DNA from: Clostridiaceae bacterium | GTDB lineage: Bacteria; Bacillota; Clostridia; Lachnospirales; Lachnospiraceae | Reading direction: 5' to 3' | Assembly (NCBI GenBank): GCA_910575435.1 | Contig: CAJTGI010000007.1 | Span: 1 to 64,000, forward strand | DNA: 64,000 nucleotides | Shown here: positions 9,496 to 18,788 of the stretch, piece after piece | How positions within the stretch are numbered: position 1 is the first letter of the stretch | How the letters are laid out: the number at the start of each line of letters is the position of its first letter | Translations under genes and position numbers: made by a program | Notes under the pieces: generated by a model | Database searches by the model: none | What the model was told of the DNA's origin: nothing | Seen by the model: the letters and a program-made list of their open reading frames with translations, nothing else

Positions 9496-10449
9496 TTATT
9501 CATCTCCCCCAGAGCAATGCCCCTCTACCCTTCGCCTGATATGCTCCACAATGCAATCCGCCACATTTACTCCAGTGCAGTCAAAAATATTCTTAAAATG
9601 GGCATTGGAGTTGACCTCGCACAGGATGGTGGCCTCTCCCTCCCGTTCGAAGAGCAAATCCACGCCTCCAAAATCCAGCCCCAGCACGGCACAGACCTGA
9701 ACTGCGATACGCCGCTCCTCCTCCGAGGGGCGATAGGGCTCCATGCTTCCCCCATTGGTAAGGTTTGCCCGAAAATCCCCGGTCTCAGAAAAGCGGTGCA
9801 TGGCGGCAACCGCCCGTCCCCCCACCACCTGTATCCGCACATCATTTCCCATGGTGTGTTCCAGATATTTCTGATAGAGAATCGGCTTTCCTTCTAATTT
9901 TTTCGTGAGGGCGCAGACTTCCTCCCCGGTATCTGCCTTGTAAACCTGCATGCCAAAGGAGCCGTAGCATTCCTTCACGATTAGCGGCAGTCCCAGACGC
10001 TGAATCACATCCTCCACAAACTCCAAATTGGGATACCCGATATTTTCATAGGTCATGGGGGCCATCACGGTGGGAATCAATTTGATTACCGCCCCATCCT
10101 TCTGTCGCCTGTTCCACGCCCAGATCTTCTCATAGGTAAAGAACTTATGGTCGCAGCAGGCGATGGCATCCACCCCATTGTACACCCCGATGCCTCTCTC
10201 TCGGCAGACAGCCTCCAGATACTTGCCTCCGGGAATGTCCTTATCCCAAAATATCACAAAATCCACAGAATTCAGCCAGTCCCATTCCTTTTGCCATGCA
10301 TCGCCGCCCAGAACGCGGCAAAGCTTCGCATTGTCAAAAAGCGACAGGGCCATGCCCTGCCGCTCTGCCGCCTCCTTGAGCCACACATAGTGTTCCGCAA
10401 ATTTTCCGCTGCGCAAAAACCCATTGCAGATCAATGCCCCATGAAGCAT
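9496..10449 (-). CDS. RimK-type ATP-grasp ligase-like protein
   Basis: The start at 10449 follows GGAGG by five bases and gives 317 residues. Visible ATP-grasp signatures are a lysine strand and loop (LPLIVKECYGSFGMQVYKA, about 150-170), PILYQKYLEH near 190, NDVRIQVVGGRAVAAMHR near 205, a DFRANLTNGG loop near 225, and the metal-binding strand ATILCEVNSNAHFKNIFDC near 280. This arrangement is that of RimK/LysX/MurT-distant carboxylate-amine ligases. These enzymes add amino acids or short peptides to a protein, peptide or metabolite with ATP. The downstream ATP-grasp gene is a diverged relative, so the pair may act in sequence or as a heterodimer on one substrate. No precursor peptide or carrier protein gene is visible next to them. 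Confidence 0.8.
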   Translation of the reverse strand: MLHGALICNGFLRSGKFAEHYVWLKEAAERQGMALSLFDNAKLCRVLGGDAWQKEWDWLNSVDFVIFWDKDIPGGKYLEAVCRERGIGVYNGVDAIACCDHKFFTYEKIWAWNRRQKDGAVIKLIPTVMAPMTYENIGYPNLEFVEDVIQRLGLPLIVKECYGSFGMQVYKADTGEEVCALTKKLEGKPILYQKYLEHTMGNDVRIQVVGGRAVAAMHRFSETGDFRANLTNGGSMEPYRPSEEERRIAVQVCAVLGLDFGGVDLLFEREGEATILCEVNSNAHFKNIFDCTGVNVADCIVEHIRRRVEGHCSGGDE

Positions 10450-10536
10450 TTTCTCCTCCAATCCTGCCATTGGGCCGCAACCCATCCATGGCACGCTACA
10501 ACTTGCCGTGATTCACAGCTCCATCGCCCATAACAA

Positions 10537-11418
10537 CTACAGTTTCTTGCCCGTGAGCAGTTCATACCCCTGCAGATAAATGGCGATGGTCTTGTCCACC
10601 ACATCCTGGGGCAGCGTCCAGTCATGCCCCTCATTTTCTTTCAGCCAGTCCCTTGCGAACTGCTTATCGAAAGAGGGCTGCGCATGTCCTGGCTCATATC
10701 CCTCTGCCGGCCAGAACCGGGAACTATCCGGCGTCAGCATCTCATCACCCAGCACGATGTTGCCCTCCTCGTCCAGTCCGAACTCAAACTTGGTATCCGC
10801 AATGATAATCCCTCTGCCCAGAGCATACTCCGCGCATCTCTTGTACAGGGCAATCGTATAATCCCGAAGCTTTGCCGCATACTCCTCCCCCTTGCCCGGA
10901 TAATATTTCTCCAGATGGGTTACGCTCTGCTCATAGGAAATATTCTCGTCATGGTCTCCGATTTCCGCCTTGGTGGAGGGAGTATAAATAGGTTCCGGCA
11001 ACTTGTCAGACTCCCGCAATCCCTCCGGCAGGCTGATGCCGCACACCGTGCCATTCTTCTGATAGCTCTCCCAGCCGCTGCCGGTAATATATCCCCGCAC
11101 GATGCACTCGATGGGAAGCATGTCCAATTTCCGGCACAGCATGCTATTTCCATCAAATTCCTCCTGCCTGAAAAATTCCGGCATATCATTCACATCCACT
11201 GAAATCATATGGTTTGGAAGGATATCCTCCGTCATGTCAAACCAGAACTTGGACATCTGGGTCAGCACCGCGCCCTTCTTCGTGACCTCATTATTCAAAA
11301 TCACGTCAAAGCAGCTGATTCGGTCTGTGGCAACCATAATCAGGCTGTCCCCGTTGTCATAGATCTTCCGTACCTTCCCCTCCTTCATTGCCTGCATTTC
11401 ATTCTTGTCAACACTCAT
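10537..11418 (-). CDS. purC: Phosphoribosylaminoimidazole-succinocarboxamide synthase (SAICAR synthetase)
   Basis: 293 residues, usual length for the longer bacterial/yeast-type form. The N-terminus carries GKVRKIYDNGDSLIMVATD and RISCFDVILNNEV, the classic SAICAR synthetase nucleotide-binding hairpin. Later motifs include ECIVRGYITGSGW, and IIADTKFEFGLDEEGN with VLGDEMLTPDSSRFWP in the C-terminal half. It ligates aspartate to CAIR with ATP in de novo purine synthesis in the cytoplasm. AAAGGAG precedes the ATG. No other pur gene is adjacent, so it appears to stand alone between the ATP-grasp pair and ftsK. Confidence 0.95.
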   Translation of the reverse strand: MSVDKNEMQAMKEGKVRKIYDNGDSLIMVATDRISCFDVILNNEVTKKGAVLTQMSKFWFDMTEDILPNHMISVDVNDMPEFFRQEEFDGNSMLCRKLDMLPIECIVRGYITGSGWESYQKNGTVCGISLPEGLRESDKLPEPIYTPSTKAEIGDHDENISYEQSVTHLEKYYPGKGEEYAAKLRDYTIALYKRCAEYALGRGIIIADTKFEFGLDEEGNIVLGDEMLTPDSSRFWPAEGYEPGHAQPSFDKQFARDWLKENEGHDWTLPQDVVDKTIAIYLQGYELLTGKKL

Positions 11419-11504
11419 TTGATTTTCTCCTTTCGATATATCCTAAAACATCTTGCGCCTAAAGCAATGGCTTTCTGTCATGCTTAGGTACATTTTTACT
11501 TATT

Positions 11505-14500
11505 TCAAAATTCCTCCGTAGCCGCCGTCTCCCGCCAAGAGCCGACATTCTCTGACGAAGAGCCTGAGACAGCAACGTCTTCCAGCATTTCAGCATCCAT
11601 GCCAGAATCAGGAATTTCCATTCCGATGGTCCCTGCCGATTCAGCAGGCAGATCCTCCAAATTGCCAGCGACCTCTCCGCCAGAGAGCATCATTTCAAAC
11701 TGCTCCATCGTCATCAACACCTTTCGAGGCTTGGTCCCCTCTGCCGGTCCCACTACGCCGGACTGGTGCAGCTGGTCGATAATCCTGCCTGCCCGGTTGA
11801 ACCCGATGGAGAAATGCCGCTGCAGCTGTCCCGCAGCCGCTCTCTCTGACTCAATGACAAACCGTCCCGCATCTGCGAAATATTCATCCTTGTCCGAGGC
11901 GGGCTTCTTCTCTGCCGGGGCCTCCTCTTCCTGAGGAGTTTCCACAATCTCCGTCACATCATGATTGTATTCCGGAGTCTCATTGCTGTCGCAGAGGAAT
12001 TCCACCACGTCGCTAACCTCTTTGTCAGACACGAAGGCTCCCTGCACCCGCACCGGCTCCGTATAGCCGGAGGGGAAGAAGAGCATGTCTCCCTTTCCCA
12101 GAAGTTTCTCCGCCCCTCCCTTGTCTAAGATGGTGCGGGAATCAATGGCAGAAGAGACGGAAAAGGCTACTCTGGAAGGAATATTCGCCTTGATCACGCC
12201 GGTAATGACATTCACGGAAGGCCTCTGGGTGGCCAGTACCAGATGGATGCCCGCCGCTCTGGCAAGCTGCGCCAGGCGGCACACCGCATCCTCCACTTCT
12301 TTGGATGCCACCATCATCAGATCCGCAAACTCGTCCACAATCACCACCAGATAGGGCATCTTCTCATACCCCGCGCTGGCTGCATCCTCCACCGTCTTAA
12401 TCTTTTCATTATATCCGCTGATATTCCGCACGCCCAGTTCCTTGAACTTATTGTAGCGGTCCATCATCTCTCGGACAGCCCAATTAAGAGCCGCCGCCGC
12501 CTCCTTGGGATCTGTCACCACCGGGCAGAACAGATGGGGAATGCCATTGTACACGCTAAGTTCCACCACTTTCGGGTCAATCATGATTAGTTTCACGTCA
12601 TTTGGATTTGCCTTATACAGGATGCTCATAATCAGCGTATTAATGCATACGGATTTGCCCGAGCCAGTAGCCCCTGCGATAAGCACGTGGGGCATCTTTC
12701 CGATATCAGACATGATAAGCTTCCCCGCGATATCCTTTCCCACCGCAAAAGTCAATGGGGATTTTGCTCGGGAAAAGGTATCCCCTTCCAGCAATTCGCG
12801 AAAGGATACGGCACTGGATTTTGCATTGGGCACCTCGATTCCCACTGCCGCCTTTCCCGGTATGGGTGCCTCGATGCGAATGCTTGGGGCGGCCAGGCTT
12901 AATTTCAAGTCGTCTGCCAGATTGGTAATCTTATTGACCCGCACGCCCTGCTCCGGAAGCACCTCGTAGCGGGTGACAGTAGGCCCGCAGGTCACCGCTC
13001 CAATCTGAACATTGACGTGGAAACTCTTCAATGTCTCCTGAAGCTTCGTGGCGGTGGCACGAAGGGCGCTGTCGCTCATGCCGCTGCCGCCACCCTCAGG
13101 CTTTGCCAGCAGATCAATGGGAGGAAATACATACGGCTTTTCTGGCTGAACCTTGTCCGGCTGAGCCCCATCTGGTCGTGATGCTTCCCTTTGGGTTCCC
13201 GCTGGCAAAGCTCCATTTGACCGGGATGCTTCCCCTTGGGTTCTCGCTGGCAAAGTTTCATTTGACCGGGATGCTTTCACTTGGGTCTCCGCTGGCGGAA
13301 TCCCTGCTGGCCGAGCTATGTTCGGCCGAATGCTATCCGGCTGGAAACCTGGCTCTGACGTTCTCGCCCCCGTTTTCTCATCGGCTGCGGTCTCCCCGGC
13401 TTGGCTTTCCCTAGAAACAGTTTCTGGGTTTTTAGGACCTTCATCCCGGGCAAGCTTCTGGCTGGAGGGGGTCACATCTGTCACCTCTTCCTTGTGAGCA
13501 AAGGATGCCATGGGCTTTGCGGGACTGGCAGGCTGAACCGCCACCTTTTCAGGATTCTCCCCATCCTCCCCATATCCGTTGATTACCTGTATAATGCTCT
13601 TGCCGTCATTGGCTTCTTTCTCCCTGCCATCCTTCCTATTTTCAAAGGCCGTGAAGGCAGACTCGTCCCCAAATCCCTGAGGTTCGCGCACCACTTTCGC
13701 CGGAGAATCCAGTTTTTTCTCTCCCCTCTTATTCCCAAATTTCTCCTGCAATTCATTTCGGTAAATAGGAATTTCCGGTTGCCTGCTCTCCCTTTCTTGG
13801 AGTTTTTCCGGTCTCTCGCCCTGTGCCTCTGTCTGCTCCTCTGCTCTGGATTCCAATGGAGCATTCTTCTCTTCCTGCACTTTTATTTCTACAGCAGTGG
13901 AATCAACTCCCTTCTGGGCCTCCCTCCGATTTTTTCTCCTCTTCTCCTCCTGTCCCATGATTTCATCCCCACTCTTTTTCTGCCCCTTTTTGGCAGAATC
14001 CATGCCAGATGAATCCATTTCCAGACGGTCGAGACGCTCATTTAGCTCCTGCAAGTCGAAACTCTGCACCTTGGGAACCTTTGCCAATTCCGGCATGGGT
14101 TTCAAACCCTTTCCTGCAGTTTTATTCTGTTCTTTATATGGCCCATGGAATACCCGATACGAGGGTTCCCGGTATGCTTCCTCTTCCTGAATTTCCTCCC
14201 GGATTTCTGCAATCTCCTCCTTGCGGGCATTCCTTCTGCGAATCACCCCCATCATTTCCACGCCATAAAATATATACAGGAATAGCAGGAGAAGGGCAAA
14301 AATCACTATAACTGCCCCTGCCTTTCCGATGATCGAAGAAAAGATTGCGGACACGGCCCGCCCAAGCAGGCCGCCATTAAATTTGCCCTTGGAAATCACA
14401 TCCTCGCAGCTCAAATACATGCAATCAAAATACCCCTTATGGAATACATGATTACTTATGTAGTATTCCGAAATGATATCCTTGCCAAAAATCAGGTCAG

Positions 14501-15005
14501 AAAGACCCATCAGGGACAGAGCAATCCCCCCGAAGCTAAACATCCTCCGGGGAACTCTCCGATCCCCCTGATTTACCAGATAAAAAACATACCCGATCAG
14601 CAGAAAGCAGGGCAAGAACCAGGCAAACCATCCAAATACGCCAAAAATCAGACCGCCAATGACAATCCCGACCTTTCCTGCCAATCCAAAATAAGACAGA
14701 TAGCAGATCACCGCCAGAATTCCCAGCACGAAGAGGGTAATCCCCACCTCAAATGCCTGATGGTCCTGATACTCCTGCACGGCTTCCAATTTCTTCTGCC
14801 TCTGCCCTGCCGAACCCTTTGTCCCGCTGGCCGAAGCCGTCTTTCTGCCAGCTCCCCCGCCGCTGGAAGACGCCTTTCTGCCAGTTCCCTTGCCGCTAGT
14901 AGATTTATGATTGGTTGTCACTTTTTTAGAAACGCCGCCTTTTTTCGGCCCTCCCGTTCTTCCCGCAGCCTGTCTGCCACCGGAAGCCTTTTTTGCCACA
15001 GCCAT
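11505..15005 (-). CDS. ftsK: FtsK/SpoIIIE-family DNA translocase
   Basis: The start at 15005 (MAVAKKASGG) has GAGG a few bases upstream; the longer frame adds an unlikely Cys-rich leader. About 1166 residues, long for the family. A basic Ser/Gly/Lys N-terminus leads into four to five membrane helices (about 90-270). A linker of about 400 residues is rich in Pro, Glu and Arg and contains repeated Pro-Ala-x-Thr-Gln-x-x-Ala-Ser-Arg units near 580-630. The motor domain carries GATGSGKS (Walker A), LVVIVDEFADLM (Walker B) and ATQRPSVNVITGVIKANIP. A C-terminal winged-helix gamma domain follows (RAGRIIDQLHQSGVVGP). It pumps chromosomal DNA through the division or sporulation septum. The neighbouring tepA-like gene recalls the tepA-spoIIIE order known in Bacillus. 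Confidence 0.95.
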   Translation of the reverse strand: MAVAKKASGGRQAAGRTGGPKKGGVSKKVTTNHKSTSGKGTGRKASSSGGGAGRKTASASGTKGSAGQRQKKLEAVQEYQDHQAFEVGITLFVLGILAVICYLSYFGLAGKVGIVIGGLIFGVFGWFAWFLPCFLLIGYVFYLVNQGDRRVPRRMFSFGGIALSLMGLSDLIFGKDIISEYYISNHVFHKGYFDCMYLSCEDVISKGKFNGGLLGRAVSAIFSSIIGKAGAVIVIFALLLLFLYIFYGVEMMGVIRRRNARKEEIAEIREEIQEEEAYREPSYRVFHGPYKEQNKTAGKGLKPMPELAKVPKVQSFDLQELNERLDRLEMDSSGMDSAKKGQKKSGDEIMGQEEKRRKNRREAQKGVDSTAVEIKVQEEKNAPLESRAEEQTEAQGERPEKLQERESRQPEIPIYRNELQEKFGNKRGEKKLDSPAKVVREPQGFGDESAFTAFENRKDGREKEANDGKSIIQVINGYGEDGENPEKVAVQPASPAKPMASFAHKEEVTDVTPSSQKLARDEGPKNPETVSRESQAGETAADEKTGARTSEPGFQPDSIRPNIARPAGIPPAETQVKASRSNETLPARTQGEASRSNGALPAGTQREASRPDGAQPDKVQPEKPYVFPPIDLLAKPEGGGSGMSDSALRATATKLQETLKSFHVNVQIGAVTCGPTVTRYEVLPEQGVRVNKITNLADDLKLSLAAPSIRIEAPIPGKAAVGIEVPNAKSSAVSFRELLEGDTFSRAKSPLTFAVGKDIAGKLIMSDIGKMPHVLIAGATGSGKSVCINTLIMSILYKANPNDVKLIMIDPKVVELSVYNGIPHLFCPVVTDPKEAAAALNWAVREMMDRYNKFKELGVRNISGYNEKIKTVEDAASAGYEKMPYLVVIVDEFADLMMVASKEVEDAVCRLAQLARAAGIHLVLATQRPSVNVITGVIKANIPSRVAFSVSSAIDSRTILDKGGAEKLLGKGDMLFFPSGYTEPVRVQGAFVSDKEVSDVVEFLCDSNETPEYNHDVTEIVETPQEEEAPAEKKPASDKDEYFADAGRFVIESERAAAGQLQRHFSIGFNRAGRIIDQLHQSGVVGPAEGTKPRKVLMTMEQFEMMLSGGEVAGNLEDLPAESAGTIGMEIPDSGMDAEMLEDVAVSGSSSENVGSWRETAATEEF

Positions 15006-15154
15006 GATATTCCTCATTTCTGCGCTGTCTGATTCTGTACAGAGAAGGCAAGTCCCCTCCCAATCTGTGCCACAGCGCCAGCACAAACACCAGCTAGTAC
15101 CCGCTCCCCCATCCCGATTACAGTAGTTTTACCGGTCAAAACCTCTAAGTTTAT

Positions 15155-16030
15155 TTATTGCATCAAATAGAACCCAATGGCTATAGCCCCCATCAGGCCG
15201 CAATAAATGGCAAAATACTTATATTTCTTGCCTCTGATAATCCGCATCATAAAGCAGATGGACAGATAGCCCACCACCGCCGCCACGGCCGTGGCAACGC
15301 CGCATGACACTGCCATATCCCGGCTAAAATGCATGTCAGAAAAATCCTTCAGTTCCAGCACCACTGCCCCCAGTACTGCCGGAATGGACATGATAAAAGA
15401 ATATTTTACCGCAAATCGCTTCTCGAATCCGCACAGCAGACATGCCGTAATCGTGGTTCCTGAGCGGGAGATTCCCGGCATCGTAGCCAATCCCTGCGCC
15501 ACGCCCACGGCTCCCGCCTCCAGATAGCCCACTTCTCTGGGGCGCTTTTCCCCCACGTCAGCGGCATCTGCGATAAGAAGGAACATGGCAGTGATTAGAA
15601 GGCACACCCCCGGTACCAGAATCATGGTATTGGCAGCTTCAATAATCTCTGATAGCAAAACCCCCATAATACCTGTGGGTATGGTAGAAACAATAATTAG
15701 AACCACCAACTTGCGGTAAGAGCTGCGCACCACTTTCCGATACTCAGCCTCTCCGCCAAAGAGATGCTTTACGAAGACTGCCAGATTGCAGCACACATCT
15801 CCCACAATATGTAATCCCTCCACGATCAGCCGCCGGATATCCTTCCAGAATGCCACGAAGATTGCCAGGAGGGTTCCCAGGTGGAGCATGACATCGAAAA
15901 ATACGCCGCCCCCCGCCAGATCCACATCCAATATTTCCTTCATAATCACCAAGTGCCCGGAACTGCTCACTGGGAGAAACTCCGCCGCTCCTTGTATCAC
16001 GCCTAACAATATTGCTTTCCAAATCGGCAT
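15155..16030 (-). CDS. uppP: Undecaprenyl-diphosphate phosphatase (BacA/UppP family)
   Basis: The ATG at 16030 is preceded by AAGGA at nine bases; an in-frame TTG at 16039 touches that site and is rejected. 291 residues with about eight membrane helices. The two family signatures are present: EFLPVSSSGHLVI near residue 20, with the catalytic Glu and Ser/His, and PGISRSGTTITACL near 170. It dephosphorylates undecaprenyl pyrophosphate so that the lipid carrier can be reused for peptidoglycan and other wall polymers, and such proteins can confer bacitracin tolerance. It lies between tepA and ftsK on the same strand. Confidence 0.95.
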   Translation of the reverse strand: MPIWKAILLGVIQGAAEFLPVSSSGHLVIMKEILDVDLAGGGVFFDVMLHLGTLLAIFVAFWKDIRRLIVEGLHIVGDVCCNLAVFVKHLFGGEAEYRKVVRSSYRKLVVLIIVSTIPTGIMGVLLSEIIEAANTMILVPGVCLLITAMFLLIADAADVGEKRPREVGYLEAGAVGVAQGLATMPGISRSGTTITACLLCGFEKRFAVKYSFIMSIPAVLGAVVLELKDFSDMHFSRDMAVSCGVATAVAAVVGYLSICFMMRIIRGKKYKYFAIYCGLMGAIAIGFYLMQ

Positions 16031-16136
16031 CGCTAACAATCCTTTCCATTGATCTTATCATTTTTTGTACGCCTGAACATGCCAGTTCCCCTGCGCCGCG
16101 GGAAACTCCTCACCGTTCGCACTTCCTTGTATTATA

Positions 16137-16796
16137 TTATGAATTGGAAATAATTGCAATCTTCTTGTGGAGAAGGGCCATGGCCTCCTTGATTCCCCCC
16201 ACCTGTCCGTACAATCCGGCCTCCACTGCCTCCTCTCCCACGAAAATCGTTCCCAGATCCCTGCTCAAAATGCCAGGGGAAACCATCCACTCCTGGAATT
16301 TTTCCTGGGATACCTTGGTGTGCTCCGTCACGAAGCGGGTAATCCTCTCCTGAATCAACTGGAAATATTCATAAGTCTGGGGCGCCCCCAGCACCGTGCC
16401 GCTGAGGCGCACGGGATGAATGATTACCGTAGCGCTGGGCGCGATCACCGTCTCATCCGCCGCCACGGACAAGGGAACGCCAATGGAATGGCTGTCCCCG
16501 ATAATCAATGCCACCGTAGGCTTTGAGAGGGATGCGATAAACTCTGCCAGAGCCAGGCCGCAGGACACATCTCCTCCCACCGTATTGATTACGAACAAGA
16601 TGCCATCCACCTCCTCGGAATCCTCTATGGAGGCCAGAATGGGAAGCATATGCTCATATTTGGTGGTCTTCATCCGATCCGATGCATTTTCATGGCCCTC
16701 GATCTCCCCCACGATGGAAATCATCCAGATTCGGTGACCATCCTCTCCCCCTGACAGCACCGTGATTCCATACTCCCTGATCATCTCGTTATCCAT
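16137..16796 (-). CDS. tepA: ClpP-like serine protease of the TepA/translocation-enhancing type
   Basis: 219 residues; GAGAGGGGGA precedes the ATG. ClpP/crotonase fold motifs are visible: DGILFVINTVGGDVSCGLALAE split by the usual Gly-Gly-Asp turn, then ALIIGDSHSIGVPLSVAAD holding the probable nucleophilic Ser (HSIG), and ATVIIHPVRLSG with the catalytic His-Pro. TepA-like proteins are cytosolic and were linked in Bacillus to protein export and spore formation; their chemistry is not fully settled. Gene order tepA-uppP-ftsK on one strand, with tepA upstream of the translocase, supports the assignment over generic ClpP. True ClpP proteins are shorter and carry a GQAAS-type nucleophile motif that is absent here. 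Confidence 0.85.
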   Translation of the reverse strand: MDNEMIREYGITVLSGGEDGHRIWMISIVGEIEGHENASDRMKTTKYEHMLPILASIEDSEEVDGILFVINTVGGDVSCGLALAEFIASLSKPTVALIIGDSHSIGVPLSVAADETVIAPSATVIIHPVRLSGTVLGAPQTYEYFQLIQERITRFVTEHTKVSQEKFQEWMVSPGILSRDLGTIFVGEEAVEAGLYGQVGGIKEAMALLHKKIAIISNS

Positions 16797-16907
16797 TCAA
16801 ATCCCCCTCTCCAAAGAAACGCAAATGTGACAATGCGTTGCTATTCGCAATCGTTCATACCGTCATAAGATCGGCAAAACCGCAGCAACATCGAAACTTC
16901 CATGCCC

Positions 16908-16945
16908 ATCAAAAAACTGCATAGAGGTTATTCTACGCAGTTTTC
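16908..16945 (-). terminator. Rho-independent terminator downstream of the 17.0-kb gene
   Basis: On the minus strand AAAACTGCGTAGA and TCTATGCAGTTTT form a 13-bp stem around a 6-base loop and run straight into six T residues. It lies about 60 bases past the stop of the gene at 17009-17854 and so should end the 17-20 kb transcript. Confidence 0.8.
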
Positions 16946-17008
16946 GGAAAAATATGCCTTGGTTCTCATTTCCATTCTTGAATGATTTCCTATTCAAAAT
17001 TCCATCCA

Positions 17009-17854
17009 TCAAACATTTGTTTTCATAGCATCTTCCGCCACAATTTTGTTCCGAAGCCGTCTCCGAATCCCTATGACCGTGAGCAACACGACCAGAATGC
17101 AAACTACAATTCCTGCGGGAATCATAGCCAGCCATCTGCCGTATTTCCCCCCAGCATAAGGTTTCGTAAGGGTAATCTCCTTCTCGATCTGGTCATTTTC
17201 CGGATCTGACAGGCAGATGGCATAGGATTCCATCTCAGAGAAACCACCGCCATATGTCTTCCAATATCGCCCCTTCTTATCCTGATAGATGTCTGATAAA
17301 TAGATAGAGCGCATGTCTGGATATTCCTTTTTGGAACACGTCCCCACGACTTTTCCCGAGCAGGGATAGGACCATTTGACGATGTCTTTTTGGAGTGTGT
17401 CTGCCACAGTTCCCAGTGCTTTCTTTAATTCGGCATTCTTCGGCTTTCCCATCTCTTTCCAGTATTCCGCAATAAATGAACCCACATTTTCCACGAACTT
17501 CAAATCCTTTAGCTTCACCCATTTGTCTATGCCATACGATGCAAGTCCCCATGTTTCGAAATTTGTTTGATATGTATAGATGACGTAAAAATACTCTCCC
17601 TTTTCAATCGGAGCAACTTTCCTATCGGATTCAGGATTCTTATAGCAAGTCACTTCCTCTTTGGCAAGGTAACTGTGGCCGCTAAACTTACATTCCTTCT
17701 TGTGCGTTCGATAAAAGGAATTGTCAGTTAACTGAAAGGAATCCTCATCCTGCTGGTACATTTTGCCGCCTTCTAGTGCCGCCACTTGCACTCCCTGGCT
17801 GACATAGCAGATACATAAGGCAATAATGCTTAAAATCACGCAAATCTTTTTCAT
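17009..17854 (-). CDS. Secreted/membrane-anchored paralog 1 (signal peptide, C-terminal helix), unknown function
   Basis: Not a family I can name. 281 residues from the ATG at 17854 (GGGGGG six bases upstream). A signal peptide (MKKICVILSIIALCICYVSQG) is followed by an outer domain. That domain holds SFYRTHKKECKFSG, a beta-type SH3-like stretch (YLAKEEVTCYKNPESD, FYVIYTYQTNFETWGLA, GIDKWVKLKDLKFV) and a KDIVKWSYPCSGKVVGTCSK segment with two cysteines. A conserved SDPENDQIEKEITLTKPYAG precedes a C-terminal membrane helix and a basic tail (RRRLRNK). It is a close paralog of the genes at 17888-18724 and 22455-23327. It probably sits at the cell surface with the outer domain exposed, encoded downstream of the cysteine protease gene. 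Confidence 0.8.
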   Translation of the reverse strand: MKKICVILSIIALCICYVSQGVQVAALEGGKMYQQDEDSFQLTDNSFYRTHKKECKFSGHSYLAKEEVTCYKNPESDRKVAPIEKGEYFYVIYTYQTNFETWGLASYGIDKWVKLKDLKFVENVGSFIAEYWKEMGKPKNAELKKALGTVADTLQKDIVKWSYPCSGKVVGTCSKKEYPDMRSIYLSDIYQDKKGRYWKTYGGGFSEMESYAICLSDPENDQIEKEITLTKPYAGGKYGRWLAMIPAGIVVCILVVLLTVIGIRRRLRNKIVAEDAMKTNV

Positions 17855-17887
17855 ATTCATCCCCCCCTCTTTTGCAAAATGACAGCA

Positions 17888-18724
17888 TCATACATCTTCT
17901 GCCATATTTTTAATGCGAAGCCTTCTGCGAACCCTAAATATGATAACTCCCACTATCAGGATGCAAATCACAATCCCTATGGGAATGGCTACTAGCCATC
18001 TGCTGTATTTCCCGCCAGCATAAGGCTTCGTAAGGGTAATCTCTTTTGCTATCTGGTCATTTTCCGGATCTGACAGGCAGATGGCATAGGATTCCATATC
18101 GTAGAATTCGCCACCGCCATATATCTTCCAATATCGTCCCTGCTTATCCCGATAAATGTCCGATAAATAAATAGAACGCATATCTGGATATTCTTTTTTG
18201 GAACACGTTCCCACGACTTTTCCCGAGCATGGATAGGACCATTTGACGATGTCTTTCTGGAGCGTGCCTGCCACGGTTTCCAGTGCTTTCTTTAATTCGG
18301 CATTCTTTGGCTTCCCCATCTCCTTCCAATATTCCGCAATAAATGAGTTCAGATCCTCCACAAATTCTAAATCACGCAATTTCACCCATTTGTCTATGCC
18401 ATTTTTCGATGCAAGTCCCCATGTATCGAAATTCGTACAATATGTACATACGATATATAAAGCACTCCCTTTTTCAAACGTAGACGATTTCATATTGGAT
18501 TCAGGATCCTTATAGCAAGTCACTTCCTTCTTGGCAAGGTAGCTATGCATGCTCCGCCTGCATTCCTTCTTATGTGTCCGATAAAAGGAATTGTTAGATA
18601 ACACAAAGGCATCCTCATCCTGCTGGTACATTTTGCCGCCTTCTTTCGCCGCCACCCGCACTCCCAGGCAAACATTACAGATACATAAGCCAATAATGCA
18701 TAAAATCACGCAAATTTTTTTCAT
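17888..18724 (-). CDS. Secreted/membrane-anchored paralog 2
   Basis: Paralog of the preceding entry with the same plan: signal peptide (MKKICVILCIIGLCICNVC), SFYRTHKKECRRSMHSYLAK, an SH3-like middle, the KDIVKWSYPCSGKVVGTCSK block, the SDPENDQIAKEITLTKPYAG block and a C-terminal helix with a basic tail. 278 residues from the ATG at 18724; GGAGG lies 14 bases upstream, longer than usual, but the signal peptide supports this start. Similarity with paralog 1 is highest in the C-terminal two thirds. It lies 33 bases upstream of paralog 1 and 64 bases downstream of the cysteine protease, so the three genes look like one transcription unit. Confidence 0.8.
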   Translation of the reverse strand: MKKICVILCIIGLCICNVCLGVRVAAKEGGKMYQQDEDAFVLSNNSFYRTHKKECRRSMHSYLAKKEVTCYKDPESNMKSSTFEKGSALYIVCTYCTNFDTWGLASKNGIDKWVKLRDLEFVEDLNSFIAEYWKEMGKPKNAELKKALETVAGTLQKDIVKWSYPCSGKVVGTCSKKEYPDMRSIYLSDIYRDKQGRYWKIYGGGEFYDMESYAICLSDPENDQIAKEITLTKPYAGGKYSRWLVAIPIGIVICILIVGVIIFRVRRRLRIKNMAEDV

Positions 18725-18788
18725 ATTTAACTTCAAATCCTCCTCTCGCAAAATAACAGAACCACATTATTATAGAAACTACTTGAAA

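Noticed and set aside
11419-11504. Purine or other riboswitch before purC
   Set aside because: This interval is short and lies between purC and ftsK; I see AAAGGAG and an imperfect CCTAAGCA/TGCTTTAGG hairpin but no aptamer-like core.
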